A stretch of DNA of 64,000 nucleotides from Halomonas halophila (GCF_030406665.1 NZ_CP129121.1:3038001-3102000); one strand, 5' to 3'; shown: positions 1 to 9,172, counted from the stretch's first letter. Numbers and translations are program-made. Notes: generated from the letters alone by a model not told the origin.

Positions 1-1407
1 GGCGACGTCAGCAACTGGCTGCAGGTGCTGGATCGCACCCCGGTGCTGGGCCCGCTGGAACCGGCCATCGTGGTCTCCACCGAGGGTCGCGAGATGCGCG
101 TGCTGGCCCGCGGCGGCGAGGTCCGTACCCTCGACTGGGACGGCCTCGACTGGGCCCAGCCTTACCGCAACGCCCGCTATCGCGGCGCGGCACCGAACTC
201 CGCCGCCGATATCGCCAGTCCCGGCGACCTCGTGCGCATCCTGCAGCGCGAGGACGGCAGCTGGCGCCTGTCCCAGCAGCCCGATGCCCAGGGCTCGCTG
301 GTGGTGCTGGACCCCGACACCGGCGCCATCCTGGCCCTGCAGGGCGGCTTCGACTATGACGCCAGCAAGTTCAATCGCGCGCTCCAGGCGCGCCGCCAGG
401 CGGGCTCGATCTTCAAGCCGTTCATCTACCTGGCCGGCCTGAACAGCGGCGAGGTGAATCCCGCCACCATCATCAACGACGCCCCGGTGGTGATGGAGGA
501 CGGCAGCAGCGAGCTGTGGCGCCCCAACAACTCCAGCGGCGACTTCCTCGGCCCGACCCGCCTGCGCGTCGGCCTCGCCCGCTCGCGCAACCTGGTCACC
601 ATCCGTCTGCTGCAGACCCTGGGGCTCGAGCGCACCATCGGCTTCCTCGAGAACTTCGGCTTCCACCCCGAGCGCCTGCCCCACGGCCTGTCGCTGGCGC
701 TCGGCACCACCAGCCTGACCCCGCTGGAGATGACCCGCGGCTATGCGGTGCTGTCCAACGGCGGCTTCGCCATCGAACCCTGGCTGATCCAGGAGATCAC
801 CCGCGGCGAGGCCCAGACCGTGGTGCAGGAAGCCGATCCGCTGGTGGCCTGCCGCGAGTGCGCTGCCGACCAGGAGACCGTCGAGCGTGATGGCAAGACC
901 TACCGGGTCGCGCCGCGTGTGGTCGATCCGGCGGCGGCCTTCCTGCTCCGCGACATGCTGCGCGACGTGGTCGAGCGGGGCACCGCCCGCCGCGCCCTGG
1001 CCCTCGAGCGCGGCGACATCGTGGGCAAGACCGGCACCACCAACGACCAGCGCGATGCCTGGTTCGCCGGCTTCAACACCGAGCTCGCCGCCACCGTCTG
1101 GGTCGGCAAGGACGACAACAGTTCGACCGCGGAATACGGCTCCCAGGCGGCGCTGCCGATCTGGGTCGATTTCATGGGCAGCGCCCTGGCCGGCACCCCG
1201 GAACACTGGCCCGAGCGCCCGGACGGCGTGGTGACGCGCCGGGTCGACCCCGACACCGGCCGCCTGCTGCACGACGACCAGTCCGGCGGCATCGAGGAGC
1301 TCTTCCGCGCCGACCACCTGCCCAGCTACCAGCCGCGCCGCGTCGACCGCGCCGTGGAACAGGAAAGCGGCTCCCAGGGCACCGGCGCCTACGAAGCCAT
1401 CTTCTAG
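1..1407 (+). CDS. mrcA: Penicillin-binding protein 1A, C-terminal part (5' end outside window)
   Basis: Bifunctional peptidoglycan synthase; this part holds the transpeptidase domain that cross-links stem peptides in the periplasm. The frame is open from base 1, so the gene is cut by the window edge and the signal anchor and glycosyltransferase domain are missing from view. The three penicillin-binding motifs are visible: SIFK (about bases 409-420), SRN (about 583-591) and KTGTT (about 1027-1041). The order PBP1A followed by a malic enzyme, rpmE and priA is the pseudomonad/halomonad arrangement and supports PBP1A rather than PBP1B. The C-terminus is a short Gln/Ser/Gly-rich tail. Confidence 0.95.
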   Translation, partial: GDVSNWLQVLDRTPVLGPLEPAIVVSTEGREMRVLARGGEVRTLDWDGLDWAQPYRNARYRGAAPNSAADIASPGDLVRILQREDGSWRLSQQPDAQGSLVVLDPDTGAILALQGGFDYDASKFNRALQARRQAGSIFKPFIYLAGLNSGEVNPATIINDAPVVMEDGSSELWRPNNSSGDFLGPTRLRVGLARSRNLVTIRLLQTLGLERTIGFLENFGFHPERLPHGLSLALGTTSLTPLEMTRGYAVLSNGGFAIEPWLIQEITRGEAQTVVQEADPLVACRECAADQETVERDGKTYRVAPRVVDPAAAFLLRDMLRDVVERGTARRALALERGDIVGKTGTTNDQRDAWFAGFNTELAATVWVGKDDNSSTAEYGSQAALPIWVDFMGSALAGTPEHWPERPDGVVTRRVDPDTGRLLHDDQSGGIEELFRADHLPSYQPRRVDRAVEQESGSQGTGAYEAIF

Positions 1408-1418
1408 ATCGTCGTCTC

Positions 1419-1448
1419 GCCGGTGCGGTGGCCCGCCGCCGCACCGGC
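1419..1448 (+). terminator. Hairpin after mrcA
   Basis: A 10-bp perfect inverted repeat (GCCGGTGCGG, with its complement at 1439-1448) sits just after the mrcA stop and is followed by a pyrimidine-rich stretch. It is probably the mrcA terminator, although there is no clean T run. Confidence 0.45.
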
Positions 1449-1489
1449 CCTCTGCTTCGCTCTTCCCCGAACCGACCGCGAGACATCCC

Positions 1490-2236
1490 ATGCGCTCCAA
1501 GGTGATAGCCACCTGCGGGCTTGGCCTGCTGATGCTGGCCGGCGACACCCTGGCCTCCCCCTTCTATGCGCCCCCGGTGCCGAAGGAGGACTCCCCGCCC
1601 CTGACCGGCGAGGCCGAGCTCGGCTTCACGCATCTGCAGGGCAATACCAACAGCCAGACCCTGATCGCCAAGGGCCGCCTGGTGTGGCTGGATGGCGCTT
1701 TCACCCACAGCCTGCGCGGCGAGGCCCGCCACGTCACCCAGGACGAGGAGACCAGCGCCGAGCAGTACCTGCTGGCCGCCCGCGAACGCTACGACATCGA
1801 GGGCCCGCACTACCTGTTCGGCTTCGCCCGCTGGGAAGACGACCGCTTCAGCGGCTACGACTATCAGGCCACGGTGATCGGCGGCTACGGCCGCCAGGTG
1901 CTGGATAACGAGCGCCACGTGCTGTCGCTGGAGGCCGGGCCCGGCTACCGGGTCGATAGCGTGACCGATGAGCCGACCCGGCGACTCGGCGTGGCCTACG
2001 GCGCCATGGACTACCGCTGGCACCTCTCAGACACCGCCTCCTTCGCTCAGGAACTGTCGCTGGAGGGCACCGATCGCAACCTGACCGCCCGATCGCTCTC
2101 CAGTCTGACGTCACGCCTCAACGAGCACCTGGCGCTCAAGCTCTCCTACGAGCTCAAGCACAACACCCGGCCACCCGACGGCGCCACGGCACGCACCGAT
2201 CGCATCACCAACGTCTCGCTGCTCTACGACTGGTAA
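1490..2236 (+). CDS. DUF481 (YdiY-like) outer-membrane protein
   Basis: 248 aa. The first 22 or so residues form a typical Sec signal peptide (charged start, Leu/Gly core, cleavage near LAS). The rest alternates short hydrophobic and polar stretches rich in Tyr, Arg and Asp and ends in Tyr-Asp-Trp, as expected for an outer-membrane beta-barrel. The repeated GY.Y..T.IGGYGR and ..EAGPGYR segments are typical of DUF481, a family of salt-induced or uncharacterised outer-membrane proteins. It stands alone between mrcA and a bidirectional terminator. The specific role is unknown. Confidence 0.85.
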   Translation: MRSKVIATCGLGLLMLAGDTLASPFYAPPVPKEDSPPLTGEAELGFTHLQGNTNSQTLIAKGRLVWLDGAFTHSLRGEARHVTQDEETSAEQYLLAARERYDIEGPHYLFGFARWEDDRFSGYDYQATVIGGYGRQVLDNERHVLSLEAGPGYRVDSVTDEPTRRLGVAYGAMDYRWHLSDTASFAQELSLEGTDRNLTARSLSSLTSRLNEHLALKLSYELKHNTRPPDGATARTDRITNVSLLYDW

Positions 2237-2275
2237 GCGCCTCGAGGCACTGTCCTGACGCGCCCTCCAGACGCA

Positions 2276-2303
2276 ACGACGCCGGCCCGAGGGCCGGCGT
2301 CGT
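2276..2303. terminator. Bidirectional terminator between DUF481 gene and maeB
   Basis: A stem of about 12 bp (ACGACGCCGGCC paired with its complement) closes on a CGAG-like loop between two convergent genes. The T run is short, so strength is uncertain. Confidence 0.6.
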
Positions 2304-2325
2304 CATTCACGCACCACCTTGGCGA

Positions 2326-3597
2326 TCAACCGCCGTAGACGTCGTCCACGGTCTTGAGCGGATAGTGCGCGGGATACGGCTTGCGCGCCACGCCGGAATC
2401 CACCGCCGCCTGGGCCACCGCCGAGGAAACGCGCTCGAGCAGCCGCACGTCCACCGGGGTAGGCAGGATATAGTCGCGACCGAAGCTCATGCTCTCGGCC
2501 TCGTAGGCCTCCAGCACCGCCTGGGGTACCGGCTCGCGGGCCAGGTCCTTGAGCGCATGCACCGCGGCGACCTTCATCTCCTCGTTGATGCGCGTCGCCC
2601 GCACGTCCAGGGCGCCGCGGAAGATGAACGGGAAGCCCAGCACGTTGTTGACCTGGTTCGGGTAGTCGGAGCGGCCGGTGGCCATGATCACGTCGGGGCG
2701 CGTCTCGCGAGCCAGGTCCGGATGGATCTCCGGATCCGGGTTGGTACAGGCGAACACCACCGGATGGTCGGCCATCTTGCGGATGTGGTCGGCGCTCATC
2801 AGGCCGGGGCCGGACAGGCCGATGAAGACGTCGGCCCCGTCGATGGCGTCGTCCAGGGTGCGCTTGTCGGTGTCGACCGCGAACATCGCCTTGTACTGAT
2901 TGAGGTCCTCGCGACCGCTGTGGATCACGCCCTTGCGGTCCAGCATCACCAGGTTCTCGGCGCGGGCGCCACAGGACACCAGCAGCTTCATGCAGGCGAT
3001 CGCCGCCGCCCCGGCACCGAGGCAGACGATTTTCGCCTCCTCGAGGGACTTGCCGGCGATGTCCAGGGCGTTGAGCATGCCCGCCGCGGTGACGATGGCG
3101 GTGCCGTGCTGGTCGTCATGGAACACCGGGATGCTGCACTGCTCGACCAGCGCGCGCTCGATCTCGAAGCACTCCGGCGCCTTGATGTCCTCGAGGTTGA
3201 TGCCGCCCCAGGTATCGGCGATGCGGGCCACGGTGTCGATGAAGGCCTGCGGGCTTTCGGCGTTGACCTCCAGGTCGGTGGAGTTGATGCCGGCGAAGCG
3301 CTTGAACAGCACGCCCTTGCCCTCCATGACCGGCTTGCTGGCCAGCGCGCCCAGGTTGCCGAGCCCCAGGATGGCGCTGCCGTCGGAGATCACCGCCACC
3401 AGGTTGCCCTTGCCGGTATAGAGATAGGCGTTCTCCGGATCCTGAGCGATCTCGCGCACCGGCTCGGCCACGCCCGGGCTGTAGGCCAGGGCCAGATCCC
3501 GGGAGGTCGCGGTGGGCTTGGTCAGCTCCACCGACAGCTTCCCGGGAATGGGCTTCGCGTGATAGTCCAGTGCCGCCTGTCTCTTCGCGTCTGTCAT
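2326..3597 (-). CDS. maeB: Malic enzyme, MaeB type without phosphotransacetylase domain
   Basis: 423 aa. Oxidatively decarboxylates malate to pyruvate, usually with NADP. The N-terminal malic domain carries the Y-SPGVAEP and D.SAILGLG-type segments and the HDDQHGTA metal-site motif; the NAD(P) domain has GAGAAA. The E. coli MaeB has an extra C-terminal phosphotransacetylase-like domain of about 330 residues which is absent here, as in Pseudomonas. I chose the ATG at 3597 (MTDAKRQ), which has GGA upstream, instead of an in-frame ATG 28 codons earlier that lies inside the promoter region. A second, NAD-type malic enzyme lies at the other end of the window. Confidence 0.95.
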   Translation of the reverse strand: MTDAKRQAALDYHAKPIPGKLSVELTKPTATSRDLALAYSPGVAEPVREIAQDPENAYLYTGKGNLVAVISDGSAILGLGNLGALASKPVMEGKGVLFKRFAGINSTDLEVNAESPQAFIDTVARIADTWGGINLEDIKAPECFEIERALVEQCSIPVFHDDQHGTAIVTAAGMLNALDIAGKSLEEAKIVCLGAGAAAIACMKLLVSCGARAENLVMLDRKGVIHSGREDLNQYKAMFAVDTDKRTLDDAIDGADVFIGLSGPGLMSADHIRKMADHPVVFACTNPDPEIHPDLARETRPDVIMATGRSDYPNQVNNVLGFPFIFRGALDVRATRINEEMKVAAVHALKDLAREPVPQAVLEAYEAESMSFGRDYILPTPVDVRLLERVSSAVAQAAVDSGVARKPYPAHYPLKTVDDVYGG

Positions 3598-3636
3598 GCT
3601 CAGGATCCGGTTCGAATGGTATTGAGGGCCAGCGAG

Positions 3637-3663
3637 ATTATAAAAAAAACTTCCACTTCTCAA
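3637..3663 (-). promoter_or_regulatory. Putative maeB promoter
   Basis: On the minus strand a perfect TATAAT (3637-3642) follows TTGAGA (3658-3663) at 15 bp, in a locally AT-rich stretch that contrasts with the GC-rich surroundings. The spacing is short, so the -35 call is less certain than the -10. Confidence 0.5.
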
Positions 3664-3787
3664 CTTAGTAAAGTTACACAATCTAGCAACCGCTTTCGCA
3701 GACGTTCGACACCATTTGCCGTAACTTATACTTCACCGCTCTGTCATAAAGGATTCCTTATCGAAGCGACGCCCGATCGTTGGACGT

Positions 3788-3813
3788 AAAAAAACCCGCC
3801 ACCAGGGCGGGTT
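3788..3813 (-). terminator. rpmE intrinsic terminator
   Basis: On the minus strand AACCCGCC, a 5-nt loop and GGCGGGTT are followed by a run of T residues (A run at 3788-3794 on the given strand). Classic Rho-independent terminator just after rpmE. Confidence 0.85.
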
Positions 3814-3856
3814 CTTTCGGCTGCTGCCAACGCCGGCGCAGGGCGCCGGCGACGCA

Positions 3857-4069
3857 TCAACGCTTGACGGCGGCACCAAAGCGCTTGTTGAAGCGCTCGA
3901 CGCGGCCACCGGTGGTCGCCTGCTTCTGCTTGCCGGTGTAGAAGGGGTGGCACTGAGAGCAGACGTCCAGGGACAGGTCCTGATCGTTGGTGGTGCCGAC
4001 CTCGAAGGTGGCGCCGCAGGAGCAGGTCGCGTTGACCGTCTTGTAATTCGGGTGGATACCTTGTTTCAT
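3857..4069 (-). CDS. rpmE: 50S ribosomal protein L31 (zinc-binding form)
   Basis: 70 aa, normal for the family. Large-subunit protein at the subunit interface. The cysteine pairs CSC and CSQC show this is the C+ (zinc-binding) paralogue rather than the zinc-free YkgM form. The start at 4069 gives the conserved MKQGIHPNY beginning; the longer in-frame extension has no family resemblance. Divergent from priA with 144 bp between the two starts. Confidence 0.98.
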   Translation of the reverse strand: MKQGIHPNYKTVNATCSCGATFEVGTTNDQDLSLDVCSQCHPFYTGKQKQATTGGRVERFNKRFGAAVKR

Positions 4070-4213
4070 CTTGAGCCTCGCTACGCTGTATGCCGCCACC
4101 TGATCCCATGCCAGGCACCGCATACGGATTGTCTGAACGTTCAAACCGGGCGCCGCCCCACACAGGGTGACGCGGCGGCCGAGCATTCTAGCAGAGCCGC
4201 CCCCGGAGGCCAA

Positions 4214-6442
4214 TTGTCCGTTTCCTCGCCCGCCGTGCTGGGCATCGCCGTACCGTCACCGCTTCGCCGCCTGTTCGACTACCGCCCCGCCGGCGCGCCG
4301 CCGGAGGGCGGCTGGCAGCCGGGACTGCGCGTGCGGGTGCCTTTCGGCCCTCGCCGGGTGGTCGGCGTGGTCGTGGAGTGCCGCGACGACAGCGACCTGC
4401 CGCTGGCCAGGCTCAAGCCGATCGAGGATCGCCTCGACGACGCCCCGCTGCCGGCGGACTGGCTGTGGCTGTGCCGCTTCACCGCCCGCTACTACCAGCA
4501 CGCCCCGGGCGACACCCTGCACCAGGCGCTGCCCGCGCTGCTGCGACAGGGCCGCGCCCTGGAGGCGCGCACCCGGGAGCGCTGGCGGGTCACCGAGGCC
4601 GGCGCCGGCGAGATGCCGGAGAGCCTCGGGCGGGCGCCGCGCCAGGCCGAGCTGCTGACCATGCTGCGCCAGCATCCCCACGGCATGCTTGCCCAGGCCA
4701 TTCTCGCCCAGTCGTTCACCCGCCCCCAGCTTCAGGCGCTGGAGAGAAAGGGACTGGTCGCCCGGCGCGAGGAGCCACGTACCGGTCCGGCCGACGCCGG
4801 CGGCCCGCTGCTGGCCGAGCCGGTGCTGCCGCTCAATCGCGAACAGGCCACCGCCCTGGCCGCGCTTCACGAGGGCCTCGACGCCTATCACCCCTGCCTG
4901 CTGCACGGCGTCACCGGCAGCGGCAAGACCGAAGTCTACCTGCAGCTGATCGAGGCGGTGGTCGGCCGTGGCCGCCAGGCCCTGGTGCTGGTGCCCGAGA
5001 TCGGCCTGACGCCGCAGACCCTGGCACGCTTCAAGCGCCGCTTCCGGGTGCCGGTGGTGGCGCTGCACTCGGGGCTCACCGATCACGAGCGGCTCGACGC
5101 CTGGGAGGCCGCGGCCAGCGGCCGGGCGCCGATCGTCATCGGCACCCGCTCGGCGATCTTCACGCCCCTGGCCGCGCCCGGCGCGATCATCGTCGACGAG
5201 GAGCACGACGGTTCCTTCAAGCAACAGGAGGGGTTGCGCTACCACGCCCGTGACCTGGCCGTGGCCCGCGCCCATCATCACGGCATCCCGCTGGTGCTGG
5301 GCAGCGCCACGCCGTCGCTGGAGACCCTGCACCGGGCCCAGAGCGGCGACTACCGCCACCTGCGCCTGACCCAGCGCGCCAGCCGCCACGCCCCGGCACG
5401 CCTGGAGCTGGTCGACCTACGCGGCCGCACCCGCCGGGGCGGGCTGATTCCGCCGGTGCTCGAGGCCGTCGAGGAGACCCTGGCCGCCGGCCATCAGGTG
5501 CTGGTGTTCATCAACCGCCGCGGCTTCGCCCCGACGCTCAGCTGCCACGCCTGCGGCTGGCTCGCCGAGTGCGACCACTGCGACGCCCGCCTGACCCTGC
5601 ATCGCCAGCCGCCGCTGCTGGCCTGCCACCACTGCGACCAGCGCCGCGCCCTGCCCGACGCCTGCCCCGACTGCGGCAGCGCCGACCTGCGCCCGCTGGG
5701 CAGCGGCACCGAGCGCACCGAGGAAACGCTGGCCGAGCGCTTCCCCGACGTGCCGGTGCACCGCATCGACCGCGACAGCACGAGGCGCCGCGACGCCCTG
5801 GAGCAGACCCTCACCGAGGTGCGCCGCGGCGAACCCTGCCTGCTGGTGGGCACCCAGATGCTGGCCAAGGGCCATCACCTGCCCCACGTCACCCTGGTGG
5901 TGGTGGTCAACGCCGACGCCGGCCTCTATGCCAGCGACTTCCGCGCCCTGGAGCACAGCGCCCAGCTGCTCGAGCAGGTGGCCGGCCGCGCCGGCCGCGC
6001 CGCTCACCCGGGCCGGGTGCTGGTGCAGACCATGCACGCCGACGACCCGCACCTGCGCCTGCTCTCGGCCCGCGGCTACGACGCCCTGGCCGAGCAGCTG
6101 CTGGAGGAACGCCGCGTCGCCGCCCTGCCGCCGTTTCGCTTCCTGGCGCTGCTGCGCCTGGAGGGCGCCCAGGAGGCGGCGGTCACCGAGCTCGGCGGCC
6201 GCGCCGCCGAGGCGCTGCGCGAGCACCTCAAGGCGCGCGAGCTGGACGTGGACTGCCTGGGCCCGGTACCGGCCCCCATGGAGCGCCGCCAGAACCGCTA
6301 CCATCTGCAGCTGATGCTCGGCGCCGGGAAACGCAGCCGGCTCCACGAGGCCGGCGCCTGGCTGGCCGCCTGGCTGGAAGCCGAACCGGCGGCGCGGCGG
6401 GTGCGCTGGTCGCTGGATATCGATCCGCAGACGCTGGCGTGA
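4214..6442 (+). CDS. priA: Primosomal replication protein N' (PriA helicase)
   Basis: 742 aa (E. coli 732). 3'-5' superfamily 2 helicase that reloads the replisome at stalled forks. N-terminal 3'-DNA-end-binding domain begins GIAVPSPLRRLFDY. Walker A GVTGSGKT is near residue 233, the DEEH box near 326, and the inserted zinc-binding region has the paired CXXC motifs between about 443 and 485. Start: TTG at 4214 has GGAGG four bases upstream; a GTG at 4235 is the alternative. The frame stays open well upstream, but that would overlap rpmE and adds no conserved sequence. The repeat arrays begin directly after the stop. Confidence 0.97.
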   Translation: MSVSSPAVLGIAVPSPLRRLFDYRPAGAPPEGGWQPGLRVRVPFGPRRVVGVVVECRDDSDLPLARLKPIEDRLDDAPLPADWLWLCRFTARYYQHAPGDTLHQALPALLRQGRALEARTRERWRVTEAGAGEMPESLGRAPRQAELLTMLRQHPHGMLAQAILAQSFTRPQLQALERKGLVARREEPRTGPADAGGPLLAEPVLPLNREQATALAALHEGLDAYHPCLLHGVTGSGKTEVYLQLIEAVVGRGRQALVLVPEIGLTPQTLARFKRRFRVPVVALHSGLTDHERLDAWEAAASGRAPIVIGTRSAIFTPLAAPGAIIVDEEHDGSFKQQEGLRYHARDLAVARAHHHGIPLVLGSATPSLETLHRAQSGDYRHLRLTQRASRHAPARLELVDLRGRTRRGGLIPPVLEAVEETLAAGHQVLVFINRRGFAPTLSCHACGWLAECDHCDARLTLHRQPPLLACHHCDQRRALPDACPDCGSADLRPLGSGTERTEETLAERFPDVPVHRIDRDSTRRRDALEQTLTEVRRGEPCLLVGTQMLAKGHHLPHVTLVVVVNADAGLYASDFRALEHSAQLLEQVAGRAGRAAHPGRVLVQTMHADDPHLRLLSARGYDALAEQLLEERRVAALPPFRFLALLRLEGAQEAAVTELGGRAAEALREHLKARELDVDCLGPVPAPMERRQNRYHLQLMLGAGKRSRLHEAGAWLAAWLEAEPAARRVRWSLDIDPQTLA

Positions 6443-6469
6443 GGCGGAGGCGGAGGCGGAGGCGGAGGC
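6443..6469. repeat. GGCGGA hexamer tandem repeat
   Basis: Four perfect GGCGGA units plus a partial fifth start at the base following the priA stop codon. They lie just before the heptamer array described next. Confidence 0.9.
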
Positions 6470-6481
6470 ACCAGCTTACCC

Positions 6482-6551
6482 CGAAGCCCGAAGCCCGAAG
6501 CCCGAAGCCCGAAGCCCGAAGCCCGAAGCCCGAAGCCCGAAGCCCGAAGCC
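6482..6551. repeat. Heptamer tandem array, ten CGAAGCC units
   Basis: Exactly ten perfect 7-bp units, 70 bp, with no variation between units. It lies between priA and the argS promoter. The array at 11141-11210 has the same length and a unit differing at one base. Confidence 0.98.
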
Positions 6552-6561
6552 ACGGCTAGGG

Positions 6562-6590
6562 TTTAAAGCCCGCGCGCAATTGTCGATAAT
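6562..6590 (+). promoter_or_regulatory. Putative argS promoter
   Basis: TTTAAA (6562-6567), 17 bp, GATAAT (6585-6590): 4/6 and 5/6 matches to the sigma-70 consensus with ideal spacing, beginning ten bases after the heptamer array and 64 bases before the argS start. Confidence 0.55.
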
Positions 6591-6653
6591 GTGCGGCCAA
6601 ATGCCCGCCGACGGGCGACCGACACGCCCGCGCCACAGGACATCAGACTCCCC

Positions 6654-8339
6654 ATGAAAGACACCATCATCTCCCTGCTGGAGGGCGCCCTGGACGAACT
6701 CAAGCGCCAGGACGTCCTGCCCTCCGAGCTCGCCCCGACCATCAAGGTCGATCCGACCAAGGACAAGGCCCACGGCGACTACGCCACCAACCTGGCGCTG
6801 ATGCTGGCCAAGCCCGCCGGCAGGAAGCCCCGTGAGCTGGCCGAGGCGCTGGTCGAGGCGCTGCCGGCAAGCGACGCCGTGTCGAAGGTCGAGATCGCCG
6901 GCCCCGGCTTCGTCAACTTCTTCGCCGCCACCGACGCCGCGGCCCAGGTCATCCGTCAGGTGCTGGACGAAGGCGACACCTTCGGCCGCAGCCTCAGCGG
7001 CCAGAGCCAGAAGGTGCAGGTGGAGTTCGTCTCCGCCAACCCCACCGGTCCGCTGCACGTCGGCCACGGCCGCGGCGCGGCCATCGGCGACAGCATCTGC
7101 CGCCTGCTCGAGGCGGTAGGCTATGACGTCACCCGCGAGTTCTACTACAACGACGCCGGCGCCCAGATCTCCAACCTGGCGCTCTCGGTGCAGGCCCGCG
7201 TCAAGGGCATCGACCCCGAGGACGACGGCTGGCCGGCCGACGGCTATCGCGGCGGCTACATCATCGACGTGGCCAACAGCTACCTGGCCGGCGACACCAT
7301 CCACGCCGACGACCGCCACGTCACCGGCACCGCCGACCCGGACGACCTGGACGCCATCCGCGAGTTCGCCGTGGCCTACCTGCGCCGCGAGCAGGACCTC
7401 GACCTGCGCGCCTTCGGCGTCGAGTTCGACGTCTACTTCCTCGAGTCCTCGCTGTACCGCGACGGCAAGGTGGCGGCCACCGCCGAGCGCCTCGCCGAGA
7501 AGGGCCACACCTACGAGCAGGACGGCGCCACCTGGCTGCGCACCACCGACTTCGGTGACGACAAGGACCGGGTGATGCGCAAGCAGGACGGCCACTACAC
7601 CTACTTCCTGCCCGACGTCGCCTACCACCTCGACAAGTGGCAGCGCGGCTTCACCACCGTGATCAACGAGCAGGGCGCCGACCACCACTCCACCGTGACC
7701 CGCGTGCGCGCCGGCCTGCAGGCGCTGGAGGCCGGCATTCCCCAGGGCTGGCCCGACTACGTGCTGCACCAGATGGTGATGGTCACCCGCTCCGGCGTGG
7801 AGGTGAAGCTCTCCAAGCGCGCCGGCAGCTACGTCACCGTGCGCGACCTGATCGACGAGGTCGGCCGCGATGCCACGCGCTTCTTCCTCGCCGCGCGCCG
7901 CGCCGACTCCCAGCTGACCTTCGACATCGACCTGGCCCGCTCGCAGTCCAACGACAACCCGGTCTACTACGTGCAGTACGCCCACGCCCGCGTGTGCAGC
8001 ATGCTGCGCAAGGCCGAGTCGCTCGCGCAGCCGTTCGACCACGCCCAGGCCATGGACCACCTGGCGCGCCTGGAGGCCGAGCAGGAGAAGGCGCTGATGA
8101 ACCGCCTGGCCCGCTACCCGGAAGTGGTCGCCCACGCCGCCGCCAGCCGCGAGCCGCAGCAGATCGCCCAGTACCTGCTCGACCTCGCCGCCGAGTTCCA
8201 CACCTGCTACAACGCGGTGAAGGTGATGGTCGAGGACGACGCCCTGCGCAACGCCCGCATGGCGCTGTTCCTCGCCGCCCGCCAGGTGCTGCGCAACGGC
8301 CTGGACCTGATGGGCGTCGGCGCCCCCGAGGAGATGTAA
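6654..8339 (+). CDS. argS: Arginyl-tRNA synthetase
   Basis: 561 aa. Class I synthetase charging tRNA-Arg. The HIGH signature is HVGH (near residue 136), inside the conserved SANPTGPLHVGHGRG segment; the KMSKS loop is degenerate (KLSKR), as is usual in ArgRS. The C-terminal DALR anticodon-binding domain is present. The start at 6654 gives MKDTIISLLE; an in-frame ATG 21 codons upstream lies next to the -10 and would yield a basic tail with no family match. Confidence 0.98.
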   Translation: MKDTIISLLEGALDELKRQDVLPSELAPTIKVDPTKDKAHGDYATNLALMLAKPAGRKPRELAEALVEALPASDAVSKVEIAGPGFVNFFAATDAAAQVIRQVLDEGDTFGRSLSGQSQKVQVEFVSANPTGPLHVGHGRGAAIGDSICRLLEAVGYDVTREFYYNDAGAQISNLALSVQARVKGIDPEDDGWPADGYRGGYIIDVANSYLAGDTIHADDRHVTGTADPDDLDAIREFAVAYLRREQDLDLRAFGVEFDVYFLESSLYRDGKVAATAERLAEKGHTYEQDGATWLRTTDFGDDKDRVMRKQDGHYTYFLPDVAYHLDKWQRGFTTVINEQGADHHSTVTRVRAGLQALEAGIPQGWPDYVLHQMVMVTRSGVEVKLSKRAGSYVTVRDLIDEVGRDATRFFLAARRADSQLTFDIDLARSQSNDNPVYYVQYAHARVCSMLRKAESLAQPFDHAQAMDHLARLEAEQEKALMNRLARYPEVVAHAAASREPQQIAQYLLDLAAEFHTCYNAVKVMVEDDALRNARMALFLAARQVLRNGLDLMGVGAPEEM

Positions 8340-8342
8340 GCC

Positions 8343-9068
8343 ATGGCCAGCCGCAAGCCCGCCGCCAACAGCCGCAAGCGAGGCGCCACCAGCTCCCGGA
8401 AGGCCCCCGCCAAGGCATCCGCCCCGCGGCGCGGCGTGCCCGGCTGGCTATGGGGACTGACCGGTCTGGTGGCCGGCTTCCTGATCTCGCAGCACCAGCA
8501 CGGCACCGCCCCCTGGCAGGACGGCCCGGCCTCGCCGACGCCCATCGCCACCGGCGAGGCCCCACCCCCGTCCGCCCGTCCCGGCGACGCGGCGCCGGCG
8601 GACGACGAGCCGCCGATGCCGACCTTCGAGTTCTATACCCTGCTGCCGGAGTCCGAGGTCATCGCCCCGGGCGAGCAGACGGCCTCTTCCACGGCCACGC
8701 CACCGCCGCGCCCTGCCAGCAACGAGGACGAGGGCTCGAGCGCCGGGTCCGTCTCGGCCGACGACCCGATCGCCCAGGTGATCGCCGCCAACAGCGCGCC
8801 AGCCGAGGACACGACCCGCAGCGCCGAGGACGGCAAGCGCTACGTGCTGCAGGCGGCCTCGTTCCGTCAGTCCGGCGACGCCCGGCAGCTGGCCGGCCGC
8901 CTCAAGGACTTCGGCCTGCTGGCCAACATCAGCGAGGTCCAGACCGGCGACGGCGCAACCTGGCATCGGGTCCAGGTCGGCCCCTACCGGGACCGCCGGG
9001 AGCTGTCCCGGGCCCGCGACCTGATGTCCACCCAGGGCATCGAGCCGCTGCTCATCCAGCTGCAGTGA
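8343..9068 (+). CDS. SPOR-domain protein, FtsN-like
   Basis: 241 aa. Layout: basic cytoplasmic N-terminus (about 1-35, Ala/Lys/Arg-rich), a single membrane span (about 36-54, WLWGLTGLVAGFLI), a long Pro/Ala/Glu-rich periplasmic linker, and a C-terminal SPOR domain (about 163-241, starting YVLQAASF) that binds denuded glycan at the septum. This is the FtsN arrangement, and a SPOR gene between argS and hslV is where pseudomonads carry it. It starts three bases after the argS stop. Whether it is the true FtsN or an accessory SPOR protein cannot be told from sequence. Confidence 0.9.
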   Translation: MASRKPAANSRKRGATSSRKAPAKASAPRRGVPGWLWGLTGLVAGFLISQHQHGTAPWQDGPASPTPIATGEAPPPSARPGDAAPADDEPPMPTFEFYTLLPESEVIAPGEQTASSTATPPPRPASNEDEGSSAGSVSADDPIAQVIAANSAPAEDTTRSAEDGKRYVLQAASFRQSGDARQLAGRLKDFGLLANISEVQTGDGATWHRVQVGPYRDRRELSRARDLMSTQGIEPLLIQLQ

Positions 9069-9077
9069 CGCGCCGCG

Positions 9078-9104
9078 CTTGAATTCCGGGCCCGGCGCCC
9101 ACAC
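9078..9104 (+). promoter_or_regulatory. Possible sigma-32 (heat-shock) promoter for hslVU
   Basis: CTTGAAT (9078-9084) matches the RpoH -35 element; about 12 bases on, GCCCACAC partly matches the CCCCATnT -10. It lies upstream of a known heat-shock operon, which raises its plausibility, but the -10 is only a partial match. Confidence 0.4.
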
Positions 9105-9124
9105 CTCCCCAGTAGCTCATGCAC

Positions 9125-9172
9125 GGCGCCGCCCCTCGCGGCGCCGCAGGGGAATCGCCGGCACGCACCGGC
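9125..9172 (+). other. Two stem-loops in the presumed hslVU 5' leader
   Basis: GGCGCCGC (9125-9132) pairs with 9138-9145 across a 5-nt loop, and CGCCGG (9156-9161) pairs with 9167-9172. A leader stem-loop is known to help hslVU expression in E. coli; a similar role here is inference. Confidence 0.5.

Noticed and set aside
3947..4213. Upstream extension of priA to an earlier start
   Set aside because: It overlaps rpmE and its promoter, and the added residues have no resemblance to PriA.
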